Shown one piece after another: positions 6,908 through 13,693 of a stretch of 28,127 bases of DNA (within the stretch, counting starts at the first letter, position 1; every line of letters begins with the position of its first letter). This DNA is from JAXGVG01 sp040773965. GTDB lineage: Bacteria > Pseudomonadota > Alphaproteobacteria > UBA9219. A program made the translations under genes and the position numbers. The notes under the pieces were generated by a model. It searched no databases. It had not been told where the DNA came from and saw nothing but the letters and a program-made list of their open reading frames with translations. Where the stretch lies: contig JAXGVG010000005.1 in assembly GCA_040773965.1 (NCBI GenBank), positions 1 to 28,127 on the forward strand. The letters run 5' to 3'.

Positions 6908-7504
6908 TTAACGCTTGCTGTACTGGAAGCGGCGGCGGGCTTTGGCGCGGCCATACTTCTTGCGCTCGACGATACGCGGGTCGCGTCGCAGGAACAGCGC
7001 CGTTTTAAGCGGCTTGCGCAGCTCGGGCTCGAAATACGTGAGCGCCCGCGAGATGCCGTGCTTGACGGCGCCCGCCTGACCCGACAGGCCGCCGCCGTCC
7101 ACGAGGCATTCCACGTCGAACTGGTTGGCGCGATTGGCGACTTCGAACGGCTGGTTGACGATCATTTGCAGCACAGGGCGCGCAAAATAGACTTTCACGT
7201 CGCGCCCGTTCACCGTAATCGCGCCCTTGCCCGGCTTGATCCAGACGCGCGCGACGGCGTTCTTGCGGCGGCCCGTGGCGTAGGCGCGGCCGCGATCATC
7301 GACTTTACGCTCGTGCTTCGGCGCTTCTTGCGTTGTTTCGACAACAGCAGCGGCAGCGACAACCGGCGTTTCGGCGGGCGCGGCGGCTTCGGCTTCTTTC
7401 ACGGCCGTCTTGATGCCGGACAGCGCCGCCTTGCGCGACGGCGTTTTTTTCACAACGACGGTCTTTTCCTTTTTTTCACCTTCGGGTTTCTTGCGCGTGG
7501 CCAT
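6908..7504 (-). CDS. rpsI: 30S ribosomal protein S9
   Basis: S9 contacts the head of the 30S subunit, and its C-terminal SKR tail reaches the P-site tRNA; that tail is present (RRRFQYSKR). The core signatures ATGRRKNAVARVW, GGGLSGQAGAVKHGISRAL and RDPRIVERKKYGRAKAR are intact. The protein is 198 residues, against about 130 in Escherichia coli. The excess is a 65-70 residue N-terminal extension rich in Lys, Ala, Glu and Val that begins MATRKKPEGEKKEKT. Alphaproteobacterial S9 proteins often carry some extension, but this one is on the long side. The start ATG at 7504 lies one base after the rplM stop, in the usual L13-S9 operon. Confidence 0.97.
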   Translation of the reverse strand: MATRKKPEGEKKEKTVVVKKTPSRKAALSGIKTAVKEAEAAAPAETPVVAAAAVVETTQEAPKHERKVDDRGRAYATGRRKNAVARVWIKPGKGAITVNGRDVKVYFARPVLQMIVNQPFEVANRANQFDVECLVDGGGLSGQAGAVKHGISRALTYFEPELRKPLKTALFLRRDPRIVERKKYGRAKARRRFQYSKR

Positions 7505-7505
7505 G

Positions 7506-8009
7506 TTACTTCACCCTTTTGTTCCTGGGATTGGCGGCGGCGAAATCGATTTTCACCGGGTTTTGGGCGGCGTGCGGATGTTCCGGCCCCTTGAAAACTT
7601 TCAGGTGACCCATCTGGCGGCGGCCCAGCGGCCCGCGCGGCATCATGCGTTCGACCGCTTTTTCGATCACGCGTTCCGGGAAACGGCCGGCCAGAATTTG
7701 GGCCGGGGTGCGGCTCTTGATGCCGCCGGGGTAGCCCGTGTGGTAATGAAACGCCCTGTCGCGCGCCTTGTTGCCGGTCAGGCGGACCTTTTCCGCGTTG
7801 ACGACGACGACATGATCGCCGCAATCCACCGACGGCGTGAAGGTGGGCAAATGCTTGCCGCGCAAACGCTGCGCGACAACCGCCGCGAGGCGGCCCAAAA
7901 TGACTCCTTCGGCGTCGATCAGAACCCAGCCTTTTTTGACGGCGGCGGGTTTCAGAGCGAAGCTTTTCGTTTGGACGCTCCGCCTGGTCAGTCGAATTTT
8001 TCCAGCCAT
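7506..8009 (-). CDS. rplM: 50S ribosomal protein L13
   Basis: An early-assembly protein of the 50S subunit. Family signatures are visible in order: WVLIDAEGVILGRLA, LRGKHLPTFTPSVDCGDHVVVVNAEKV, the YHTGYPGGIKS segment and the MMPRGPLGRRQM-LKVFKGPEHPH C-terminal part. The 167 residues include a slightly longer N-terminus than the 142-residue E. coli protein. The start ATG at 8009 has AGGTGA eight bases upstream. It forms a two-gene operon with rpsI. Upstream on the transcript, near 8040-8060, a GC-rich hairpin can form (TGCCTGC/GCGGGCA); leader-mediated control of this operon is known in other bacteria, but nothing here proves it. Confidence 0.97.
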   Translation of the reverse strand: MAGKIRLTRRSVQTKSFALKPAAVKKGWVLIDAEGVILGRLAAVVAQRLRGKHLPTFTPSVDCGDHVVVVNAEKVRLTGNKARDRAFHYHTGYPGGIKSRTPAQILAGRFPERVIEKAVERMMPRGPLGRRQMGHLKVFKGPEHPHAAQNPVKIDFAAANPRNKRVK

Positions 8010-8317
8010 GTTTTCACCTGTCTTTATGCTTTCCGTCCTGCCCGCGCAGCAGGCACCTCATCTTTCATTGCAGTCACGTGAAAATGCATCCCCGCCTCCC
8101 GTCTTCGTCCTAGGGACTTCGCCGGGTCTCGTGCCAAGTCCGGCAAAGCTGCGCAGCAGCGTAGACGGATCGCGGGGATGACGCGGAAAGGAAAGCTTTG
8201 CCTGTCCCTTCCCATGCCTTCAACGAAAGGTGGGGCTTTCTACGAATTCGCGGGCGAACGAGTCAACAGAAATAACGTCAAAAGCCGTAAAAAAAGGTTT
8301 GTGGTATTATAGTACCG
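8010..8317. other. Intergenic stretch between rplM and the glycosyltransferase gene
   Basis: About 300 bases without a gene. It contains the rplM leader, a 94-base palindromic element (8087-8180), a short GAAAG/CTTTC hairpin near 8225-8240 and, just after the glycosyltransferase stop on the minus strand, a small GGTA/TACC hairpin (about 8303-8316) followed by a T-rich run that could be a weak terminator. A 63-codon minus-strand frame here is an artefact of the palindrome. Confidence 0.6.
8087..8180. repeat. Palindromic repeat element (REP/MITE-like)
   Basis: The ends form an imperfect inverted repeat of 21 bases: CATCCCCGC at 8087-8095 is the exact complement of 8172-8180, and the adjoining CCGTCTTCG and CGTAGACGG also pair with one mismatch. 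Inside, GACTT and AAGTC can pair around a short loop. No gene is carried. The shape is that of a small mobile or repetitive extragenic palindrome placed upstream of rplM. Confidence 0.6.
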
Positions 8318-9193
8318 CTATTTTGCGCTTTTTCTCGCCTCAAGGAAAGCCAGCGCCCGGATGACCCCCAAACGCGCCATGATGGCCGCGTCGAGCGCCC
8401 ACAGGACGAACTGGGGATAAGCGTGGCCGAAGTTTTCGTGAAAATAGCGGATGAAGCCGCGCGCCTTGTTCTTTTCAAGAAAAAGGGACGTCACCTTGCT
8501 GGTAGCCCCGATATGGGTCACGGCAATATCGGGCACGAAGTAAATTTCGCCCTCGGCGCGTCGGAAGCGCAGGCAAAAATCCATGTCCTCCACATGAAGG
8601 AAATAATCTTCGTCGAATCCCTTGATGCGCCAGAAATCGTCCTTGTGCAGAAACATGAACGCGCCGCTTATGGCCGGCATGGGCGTAACGTCCGCAGGCA
8701 CGGGGGCTTCGTGATAATTCAGCCGGTGTTCGGGGAAATATTTCTGGAGATGCAGCGCTTCGACGAAAGCCGTTTTCGGCGTCAGCAGAGCCCGGCGGCA
8801 GCCACGCTGATCTTTTCCTTTTTCGTCCAGCAGCCGCGCGCCAAGCATGCACGGCCTTTTCAGCTTCGCCGCATGCCCATGCAGGCGCTCGACGGCGTCC
8901 GGCGGCAACAGACTGTCCGGGTTGAGGAAGAGAAGGCAGTCGCCTTGCGCGTTCCTTGCGCCAAGATTGCAGCCTTTGGCGAAACCCACGTTGCCCTGGC
9001 CCGTCAAAAAGCGAATCCCCGGCCCGGCGTCCGCTTTTGCCTTGAGTTGATCCTCGACGTCCGGCGGGTTGCCGTTGTTGACGAGAACGAGTTCCACCGG
9101 CGCGCTTTGAGCCAGAACGGCGGCAATCGCCCGGTCCAGCACGGGGCCTGTGTGATAACTGACCATAATCACGGATGTTAGCGGCGGCGTCAT
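8318..9193 (-). CDS. Family 2 glycosyltransferase, rhamnosyltransferase-like
   Basis: A GT-A fold transferase of 291 residues. It begins SVIMVSYHTGPVLDRAI, has the acceptor/nucleotide segment LVLVNNGNPPDVEDQL, the GNVGFAKGCNLGA loop, the metal-binding stretch LFLNPDSLLPPDA (NPD in place of DxD), SGAFMFL and the catalytic-base region FLHVEDMDFCLRF. This pattern is that of WbbL-like rhamnosyltransferases. Its position, divergent from the dTDP-L-rhamnose genes, supports rhamnose as donor, by inference. The ATG at 9193 is used because upstream frame sequence is antisense to rfbC. A TTG two codons earlier, with AGGAAAGG ahead of it, is a possible alternative. No membrane segment is seen; it should act at the cytoplasmic face of the inner membrane. 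Confidence 0.88.
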   Translation of the reverse strand: MTPPLTSVIMVSYHTGPVLDRAIAAVLAQSAPVELVLVNNGNPPDVEDQLKAKADAGPGIRFLTGQGNVGFAKGCNLGARNAQGDCLLFLNPDSLLPPDAVERLHGHAAKLKRPCMLGARLLDEKGKDQRGCRRALLTPKTAFVEALHLQKYFPEHRLNYHEAPVPADVTPMPAISGAFMFLHKDDFWRIKGFDEDYFLHVEDMDFCLRFRRAEGEIYFVPDIAVTHIGATSKVTSLFLEKNKARGFIRYFHENFGHAYPQFVLWALDAAIMARLGVIRALAFLEARKSAK

Positions 9194-9221
9194 TGACAAA
9201 GCGGCCCTTTCCTCTGCTAGT
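9193..9221 (+). promoter_or_regulatory. Probable promoter of the rfbC operon
   Basis: A perfect TTGACA at 9193-9198 is followed after 17 bases by GCTAGT at 9216-9221, matching the -10 consensus at three positions including the last T. Transcription would begin near 9228, leaving a leader of about 44 bases before the rfbC ATG. The element overlaps the start codon of the divergent glycosyltransferase gene. Confidence 0.6.
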
Positions 9222-9271
9222 GTTGGGCTGTCTTCCTCAGGCGGACTTTCCCTCAAACACATGCCAGACAA

Positions 9272-9829
9272 ATGATCGCCGTTCAAGAACTGGAGATTCC
9301 CGACGTCAAGCTCCTCCGTCCCAAAGTCCACCAGGACGATCGCGGCTATGTGACTGAAATCGCGCACGAAAAAGAAATGCAGGAACTGGGGCTGCCCGTC
9401 CGGTTCGTTCAGGAAAACCAGTCCCTTTCGCGGTTCGTCGGAACGGTACGCGGGCTTCATTTTCAAAAGCCGCCCGACGCCCAGGCAAAGCTTATCCGCG
9501 TTCTTAAGGGCAAAATTTTCGACGTCGCCGTCGATCTCAGGCCAAAGTCCCCTTCGTTCGGGCGTCACGTCAGCGCCATTCTGTCCGATGACGATATCGC
9601 CCAGCTTTACATTCCGCCGGGCTTCGCGCACGGTTTCTGCACGCTGACCGGCGACACGGTTATCCTTTACAAGATGTCGTCTTTCTACGCGCCCGCCAGC
9701 GAAGGCGGCGTGCTGTGGAACGATCCCGATCTGGCCATCCCCTGGCCGGTCGATCCCGCCAAGGCCATCCTTTCCGGCAAGGACGAAAAACAATCGCCCT
9801 TCAGGGATTTGCCGCCGTTGGAGTGGTGA
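9272..9829 (+). CDS. rfbC: dTDP-4-dehydrorhamnose 3,5-epimerase
   Basis: RmlC converts dTDP-4-keto-6-deoxyglucose to dTDP-4-keto-L-rhamnose, the third step of dTDP-L-rhamnose synthesis. The 185-residue cupin contains the catalytic His in RGLHFQ (His63), the substrate-binding motif YIPPGFAHGF (113-122) and the catalytic Tyr in TVILYKMS (Tyr133), all as in the family. It is the first gene of a six-gene plus-strand run; rfbB starts five bases after its stop. A cassette of all four rml genes is common, but the order C-B-D-A with epimerase first is one of several variants. Confidence 0.95.
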   Translation: MIAVQELEIPDVKLLRPKVHQDDRGYVTEIAHEKEMQELGLPVRFVQENQSLSRFVGTVRGLHFQKPPDAQAKLIRVLKGKIFDVAVDLRPKSPSFGRHVSAILSDDDIAQLYIPPGFAHGFCTLTGDTVILYKMSSFYAPASEGGVLWNDPDLAIPWPVDPAKAILSGKDEKQSPFRDLPPLEW

Positions 9830-9834
9830 GCCGC

Positions 9835-10908
9835 ATGACCACGCTTATCGTCACGGGCGCGGCGGGATTTATCGGCTCGGCTTTGTGCCGCTATTTGCGA
9901 AGCCGCGACGTTGCCCGCGTTGTCGGCGTCGACAAGATGACCTATGCCTCGAGCCGCGAGTCCCTGGACGATTTGAAGGACGATCCCTCTTTCCGTCTCA
10001 TCGAACGGGATATTTGCGACAGCGCCGCCATGAGCGCCCTTATGGCGGATGTCCGGCCGGACGGCATTATTCATCTCGCCGCCGAGACGCATGTGGACCG
10101 TTCGATCGACGGGCCCGCCGCCTTCATCCAAAGCAACATCGTCGGCACGTTCACGCTTCTGGAGTGCGCCCGGCATTACCGGGAACGGACGCCCGAAAAA
10201 AAGGATTCGTTCCGTTTTCTGCACGTGTCCACGGATGAAGTTTATGGCTCGCTGGGGCCCGAGGGCGCTTTTTCGGAAACGACGCTCTATGCGCCCAATT
10301 CGCCCTATGCCGCCAGCAAGGCCGCCGCCGACCATCTTGCGCGCGCGTGGCATAAAACGTACGGCCTGCCCGTTCTGATCAGCAATTGTTCCAACAATTA
10401 CGGGCCATTCCAGTTTCCGGAAAAACTGATCCCCTTGTGCATCACGAAGGCGTTGAACGGCGAATCCTTGCCCATCTACGGGCAAGGCGCGAACGTCCGC
10501 GACTGGCTTTTCGTCGATGATCATGCCGAGGCGCTGCACATCCTTTTCGCCAAAGGCCGTATCGGCGAAAAGTACAACGTCGGCGGAAACGCCGAACGGC
10601 GGAACATCGATTTGATCCGCGATCTTTGCGCCGCGCTTGACGATCTTTTGCCGTCTTCGGCGCATAAGCCGCACAATCAGCTCATCGCATTCGTTGCCGA
10701 CCGTCCCGGCCATGACGAGCGGTACGCCATGGATTTTACCAAGCTTAAGCGCGAGACGGGATGGTCGCCGCGCACGCCTCTGGCGGAAGGGTTGCGGCAG
10801 ACGGTGCGCTGGTATCTCGACAACCGCGATTGGTGCGAAGCCATTCGCGCCCGCAAATACAAGGGCGAAAGGCTGGGGCGGGCTTCTTCGGCGGGAAGCG
10901 GGGCATGA
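9835..10908 (+). CDS. rfbB: dTDP-glucose 4,6-dehydratase
   Basis: RmlB oxidises dTDP-glucose and removes water to give dTDP-4-keto-6-deoxyglucose, using bound NAD. The extended short-chain dehydrogenase motifs are complete: GAAGFIGS at 8-15, HLAAETHVDRSI, the catalytic triplet TDE at 133-135 in STDEVYG, and YAASK with Tyr158 and Lys162. The NNYGPFQFPEKLIP and RDWLFVDDH segments are typical of the family. The chosen start, ATG 9835, directly precedes the Rossmann strand; sequence further upstream in this frame lies inside rfbC. Length 357 is normal. The stop overlaps the rfbD start as ATGA at 10905-10908, indicating coupled translation. Confidence 0.96.
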   Translation: MTTLIVTGAAGFIGSALCRYLRSRDVARVVGVDKMTYASSRESLDDLKDDPSFRLIERDICDSAAMSALMADVRPDGIIHLAAETHVDRSIDGPAAFIQSNIVGTFTLLECARHYRERTPEKKDSFRFLHVSTDEVYGSLGPEGAFSETTLYAPNSPYAASKAAADHLARAWHKTYGLPVLISNCSNNYGPFQFPEKLIPLCITKALNGESLPIYGQGANVRDWLFVDDHAEALHILFAKGRIGEKYNVGGNAERRNIDLIRDLCAALDDLLPSSAHKPHNQLIAFVADRPGHDERYAMDFTKLKRETGWSPRTPLAEGLRQTVRWYLDNRDWCEAIRARKYKGERLGRASSAGSGA

Positions 10909-11810
10909 ACGCGAAGCATCGCATCATGCTTCTGGGCGCGGGGGGCCAGGTGGGGCAGGCGCTCCGGCATTGTCCTTTACCTGCGGATTGGGAACTGGGC
11001 GCTTACGATCATGCGCGCCTCGATATCGCGAACGCTTCGGCTTTGCGGGACGCCGTGCGGGACTTCAAGCCCGTCCTCATTATCAACGCCGCCGCCATGA
11101 CCGCCGTCGACAAGGCCGAGAAGGATCCCGACGGCGCGCGGGCCGCCAATTTCGAGGGGCCCGCCATTCTCGCGTCGCAATGCTCGACGCGCGACATACC
11201 GCTTATCCACCTGTCCACGGATTACGTGTTCGACGGACGGCAGGACAGGCCCTGCCTTCCGGACGACGCGATGAATCCTCTCAACGTGTACGGCGAAAGC
11301 AAAATGCTGGGCGAGGAAGCCATCCGGCACGAACATTCCTGGCACGTCATTTTGCGCGTTTCATGGGTTTTCAGCGCGTTCGGCCGAAACCTTTTGCCCA
11401 ACACGCTGAAGATGATCGACGAGCGCGACGAATTGCGCATGGTCACGGATCAGACGGGCGGGCCGACACCTGCGCTCGACGTCGCGCGCGCGCTTGTGGT
11501 TATCGGGAAGACCCTTCTGGACGGAAAGTCCGGCTGTTTCGGCACGTTCCATTATTGCGGCGCGCCGCCCTGCTCGCGCTACGCGCTGACGGAAGCCATC
11601 ATGGAGGCTTACGCGCCCTACACAAGCCGCCGCCCGAAAATTTCGCCGACCGTCAGCGCCGCGTTCGCTTCCTTCGCGCGGCGTCCTTCCTTTTCGGCGC
11701 TCGATTGCACGAAAACCGAAGCCGTTTTCGGCCTTCCGCAGCCTTCCTGGCGTCAGGGACTTGCGGAGGCCATGGATTTACTGATGACCGACAGGAGCGT
11801 CTCCGCATGA
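10905..11810 (+). CDS. rfbD: dTDP-4-dehydrorhamnose reductase
   Basis: RmlD performs the last step, NAD(P)H reduction to dTDP-L-rhamnose. The N-terminal MLLGAGGQVGQAL nucleotide-binding turn is present, followed by the motifs NAAAMTAVDKAE, HLSTDYVFDG and NVYGESKMLGEE (catalytic Tyr and Lys), and then RVSWVFSAFGRNL. At 301 residues it has family length. The start ATG at 10905 overlaps the rfbB stop; upstream sequence in this frame is shadow coding over rfbB. Its own stop overlaps the rfbA start in the same ATGA manner. Confidence 0.95.
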   Translation: MNAKHRIMLLGAGGQVGQALRHCPLPADWELGAYDHARLDIANASALRDAVRDFKPVLIINAAAMTAVDKAEKDPDGARAANFEGPAILASQCSTRDIPLIHLSTDYVFDGRQDRPCLPDDAMNPLNVYGESKMLGEEAIRHEHSWHVILRVSWVFSAFGRNLLPNTLKMIDERDELRMVTDQTGGPTPALDVARALVVIGKTLLDGKSGCFGTFHYCGAPPCSRYALTEAIMEAYAPYTSRRPKISPTVSAAFASFARRPSFSALDCTKTEAVFGLPQPSWRQGLAEAMDLLMTDRSVSA

Positions 11811-12685
11811 CGACGAAAAAAGCCATCATCCTTGCCGGGGGCAACGGCACGCGGCTTTATCCCGCGACGCGCGCGTTCAGCAAGCAGCTTATGCCCGTTT
11901 ACGACAAGCCCATGATTTACTACCCGCTGTGCACGCTTATGCTGTCGGGCATCCGGGATTTTCTGATCGTCAGCACGCCGCACGATTTGCCGTTGTTTAA
12001 GCATCTTATGGGCGACGGCGGGCAATGGGGGCTGACTTTCAGTTATGCCGAACAGCCCAGCCCGAACGGGCTGGCCGAGGCGTTCGTCATCGGCCGGTCC
12101 TTTGTCGGCAAGGACAACGTCGCCATGATCCTTGGCGACAACCTGTATTACGGACAGGGCTTGCAGGCGCTTCTCCAGAAAGCCGCCGCCAAAAAGGAAG
12201 GCGCGACCGTTTTCGGTTACCGCGTCGCCGCCCCGGAACGTTACGGCGTCATCGCCTACGACAAAAAGGAGCGTCCCGTCGATATCGTCGAGAAACCGAA
12301 AAAGCCGCCCTCTCCCTGGGCCGTGACGGGACTTTATTTCTACGACAACCGCGTGGTGGATATTGTCAAGGAACTCAAGCCCTCGCCGCGCGGCGAACTG
12401 GAAATCACCGACGTCAATTGCGCCTATCTCAAGCTGAACAGCCTGGAAGTGGTCCGCCTCGGCCGCGGCAACGCCTGGCTCGACACCGGCACGCATGAAT
12501 CGCTTGCCAACGCAACCGAGTTTGTGCGCATTATCGAGCAGCGCCAGTACGTTAAAATCGGCTGCCCGGAAGAAATCGCCTTCAATCTCGGCTACATCGA
12601 TGCCGGGCAGGTGCTGAAAATCGCCCGCGAAAGCGGCAAAACGCCCTATGCCCAGTATCTCGAACGGCTCGTCGAAGCCCCCTGA
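11807..12685 (+). CDS. rfbA: Glucose-1-phosphate thymidylyltransferase
   Basis: RmlA joins glucose-1-phosphate and dTTP to give dTDP-glucose, the entry step of the pathway. The nucleotidyltransferase signature AGGNGTRLYPAT is at residues 10-21, with SKQLMPVYDKPMIYYPL directly after it, then LGDNLYYGQGL (metal-binding Asp), VVEKP-type VDIVEKPKKP and GNAWLDTGTHESL. It is 292 residues, the usual length. ATG at 11807 overlaps the rfbD stop. The order of enzymes in the operon (C, B, D, A) is not the order of reactions (A, B, C, D). Confidence 0.96.
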   Translation: MTTKKAIILAGGNGTRLYPATRAFSKQLMPVYDKPMIYYPLCTLMLSGIRDFLIVSTPHDLPLFKHLMGDGGQWGLTFSYAEQPSPNGLAEAFVIGRSFVGKDNVAMILGDNLYYGQGLQALLQKAAAKKEGATVFGYRVAAPERYGVIAYDKKERPVDIVEKPKKPPSPWAVTGLYFYDNRVVDIVKELKPSPRGELEITDVNCAYLKLNSLEVVRLGRGNAWLDTGTHESLANATEFVRIIEQRQYVKIGCPEEIAFNLGYIDAGQVLKIARESGKTPYAQYLERLVEAP

Positions 12686-12691
12686 GTTGTC

Positions 12692-13693
12692 ATGACGAAC
12701 AACCTGCTTATTCTGTCCCTCGTCACGCCCGCCGCGTGCGTTCTCGGATTGCTTTTCACCTTCCTGGCGCGCCGTTTCCTGCTCCGTCGCGCCGTGCTGG
12801 ATCGTCCCAACGAACGCAGCTTGCACAAGGAACCCGTGCCGCGCGGCGGCGGGTTGGCCGTCATGGCCGTCGTGCTTCCGGGACTGGCGCTTGCGCTGGT
12901 CTTTACCGGCTCCTTGTTTCCCCACACATGGCTTCTGCTTGCGGCCGTTTTGCTCGTACTCGTGTCGTGGCTCGACGACCGCCGGGGAGCCGCTATTGTC
13001 CTTCGCTTCAGCGTGCACCTTCTTGCGGCAGGCGCCGGAAGCCTTGCCTTCGGCCCGGATCAATTGCTGTTCGGCGGATTCCTTCCTCTTTGGGCGGACC
13101 GCGTGGCAATGATCCTTGCCTGGGTATGGTTCATGAATCTGTACAATTTTATGGACGGCATCGACGGCATCACGGGGGTTGAAACGCTTTGCCTCGTCAC
13201 CGGCGTGGCGCTGGTTTTCTGGTTTTTCAAGCTGGGCGATCCCTTTCATTTTACGCTTGTCGCCCTTTTGTTGGGGACCATCGGCGGTTTTCTCGTTCTC
13301 AACTGGCACCCGGCCCAAATTTTCCTCGGCGACGCGGGCAGCGTGCCGCTCGGTTTTCTGACGGGCTATCTTCTTCTTTTGCTTGCCGCGAACCACCATC
13401 AGGCGGCGGCGCTTATTTTGCCGCTCTATTACCTTGCGGACAGCGGCATAACCCTTGGACGGCGCGTATGGCGCGGGGAGAAATTCTGGCAAGCGCACCG
13501 CCAGCATTATTACCAGCGCGCCGCCCTGGTTTTAGGAAAGCACGATACCGTCGTTCAATGGGTTTTGCACACAAACCTTATTCTGCTTGTCGCCGCTTTG
13601 CTCTCCGCACTGACGCTCCCGACGGCCTGGGCTTTGGCGATTGTGGCCGTTGCGCTTCTTTTGCGAAAGATGCATAAAGTGGCCCCATTATGA
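12692..13693 (+). CDS. Polyprenyl-phosphate sugar-1-phosphate transferase (WecA/WbpL-like)
   Basis: An integral inner-membrane enzyme of the MraY/WecA superfamily that would load the first sugar phosphate onto undecaprenyl phosphate to start a glycan. Conserved loops appear in order: DRPNERSLHKEPVPRGGG, the acidic SWLDDRRG, NLYNFMDGIDGITG, and FLGDAGSVPLGF, with many hydrophobic segments (about ten) between them. Length 333 is typical of WbpL. It starts six bases after rfbA and its stop overlaps the next gene, a WbpM-like dehydratase; a WbpL-WbpM pair is a known pairing in Pseudomonas O-antigen loci. The sugar is probably a 6-deoxy-HexNAc, but the sequence alone cannot say. Confidence 0.92.
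   Translation: MTNNLLILSLVTPAACVLGLLFTFLARRFLLRRAVLDRPNERSLHKEPVPRGGGLAVMAVVLPGLALALVFTGSLFPHTWLLLAAVLLVLVSWLDDRRGAAIVLRFSVHLLAAGAGSLAFGPDQLLFGGFLPLWADRVAMILAWVWFMNLYNFMDGIDGITGVETLCLVTGVALVFWFFKLGDPFHFTLVALLLGTIGGFLVLNWHPAQIFLGDAGSVPLGFLTGYLLLLLAANHHQAAALILPLYYLADSGITLGRRVWRGEKFWQAHRQHYYQRAALVLGKHDTVVQWVLHTNLILLVAALLSALTLPTAWALAIVAVALLLRKMHKVAPL

Noticed and set aside
6684..6911. 75-codon plus-strand frame overlapping the REP-like hairpins
   Set aside because: Its translation (with DSRFRGND-like sequence) is the familiar by-product of dispersed palindromes, and it has no ribosome site or family.
8024..8215. 63-codon minus-strand frame upstream of rplM
   Set aside because: It lies across the 94-base palindrome and has no family; it is the translation of a repeat.
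9194..9793. Extension of the glycosyltransferase frame across the rfbC region
   Set aside because: The added sequence is antisense to rfbC; the conserved GT2 start lies at 9193.
11753..13507. 584-codon minus-strand frame opposite rfbA and the WbpL-like gene
   Set aside because: Both plus-strand genes carry intact family motifs through this interval; the minus frame is a shadow.
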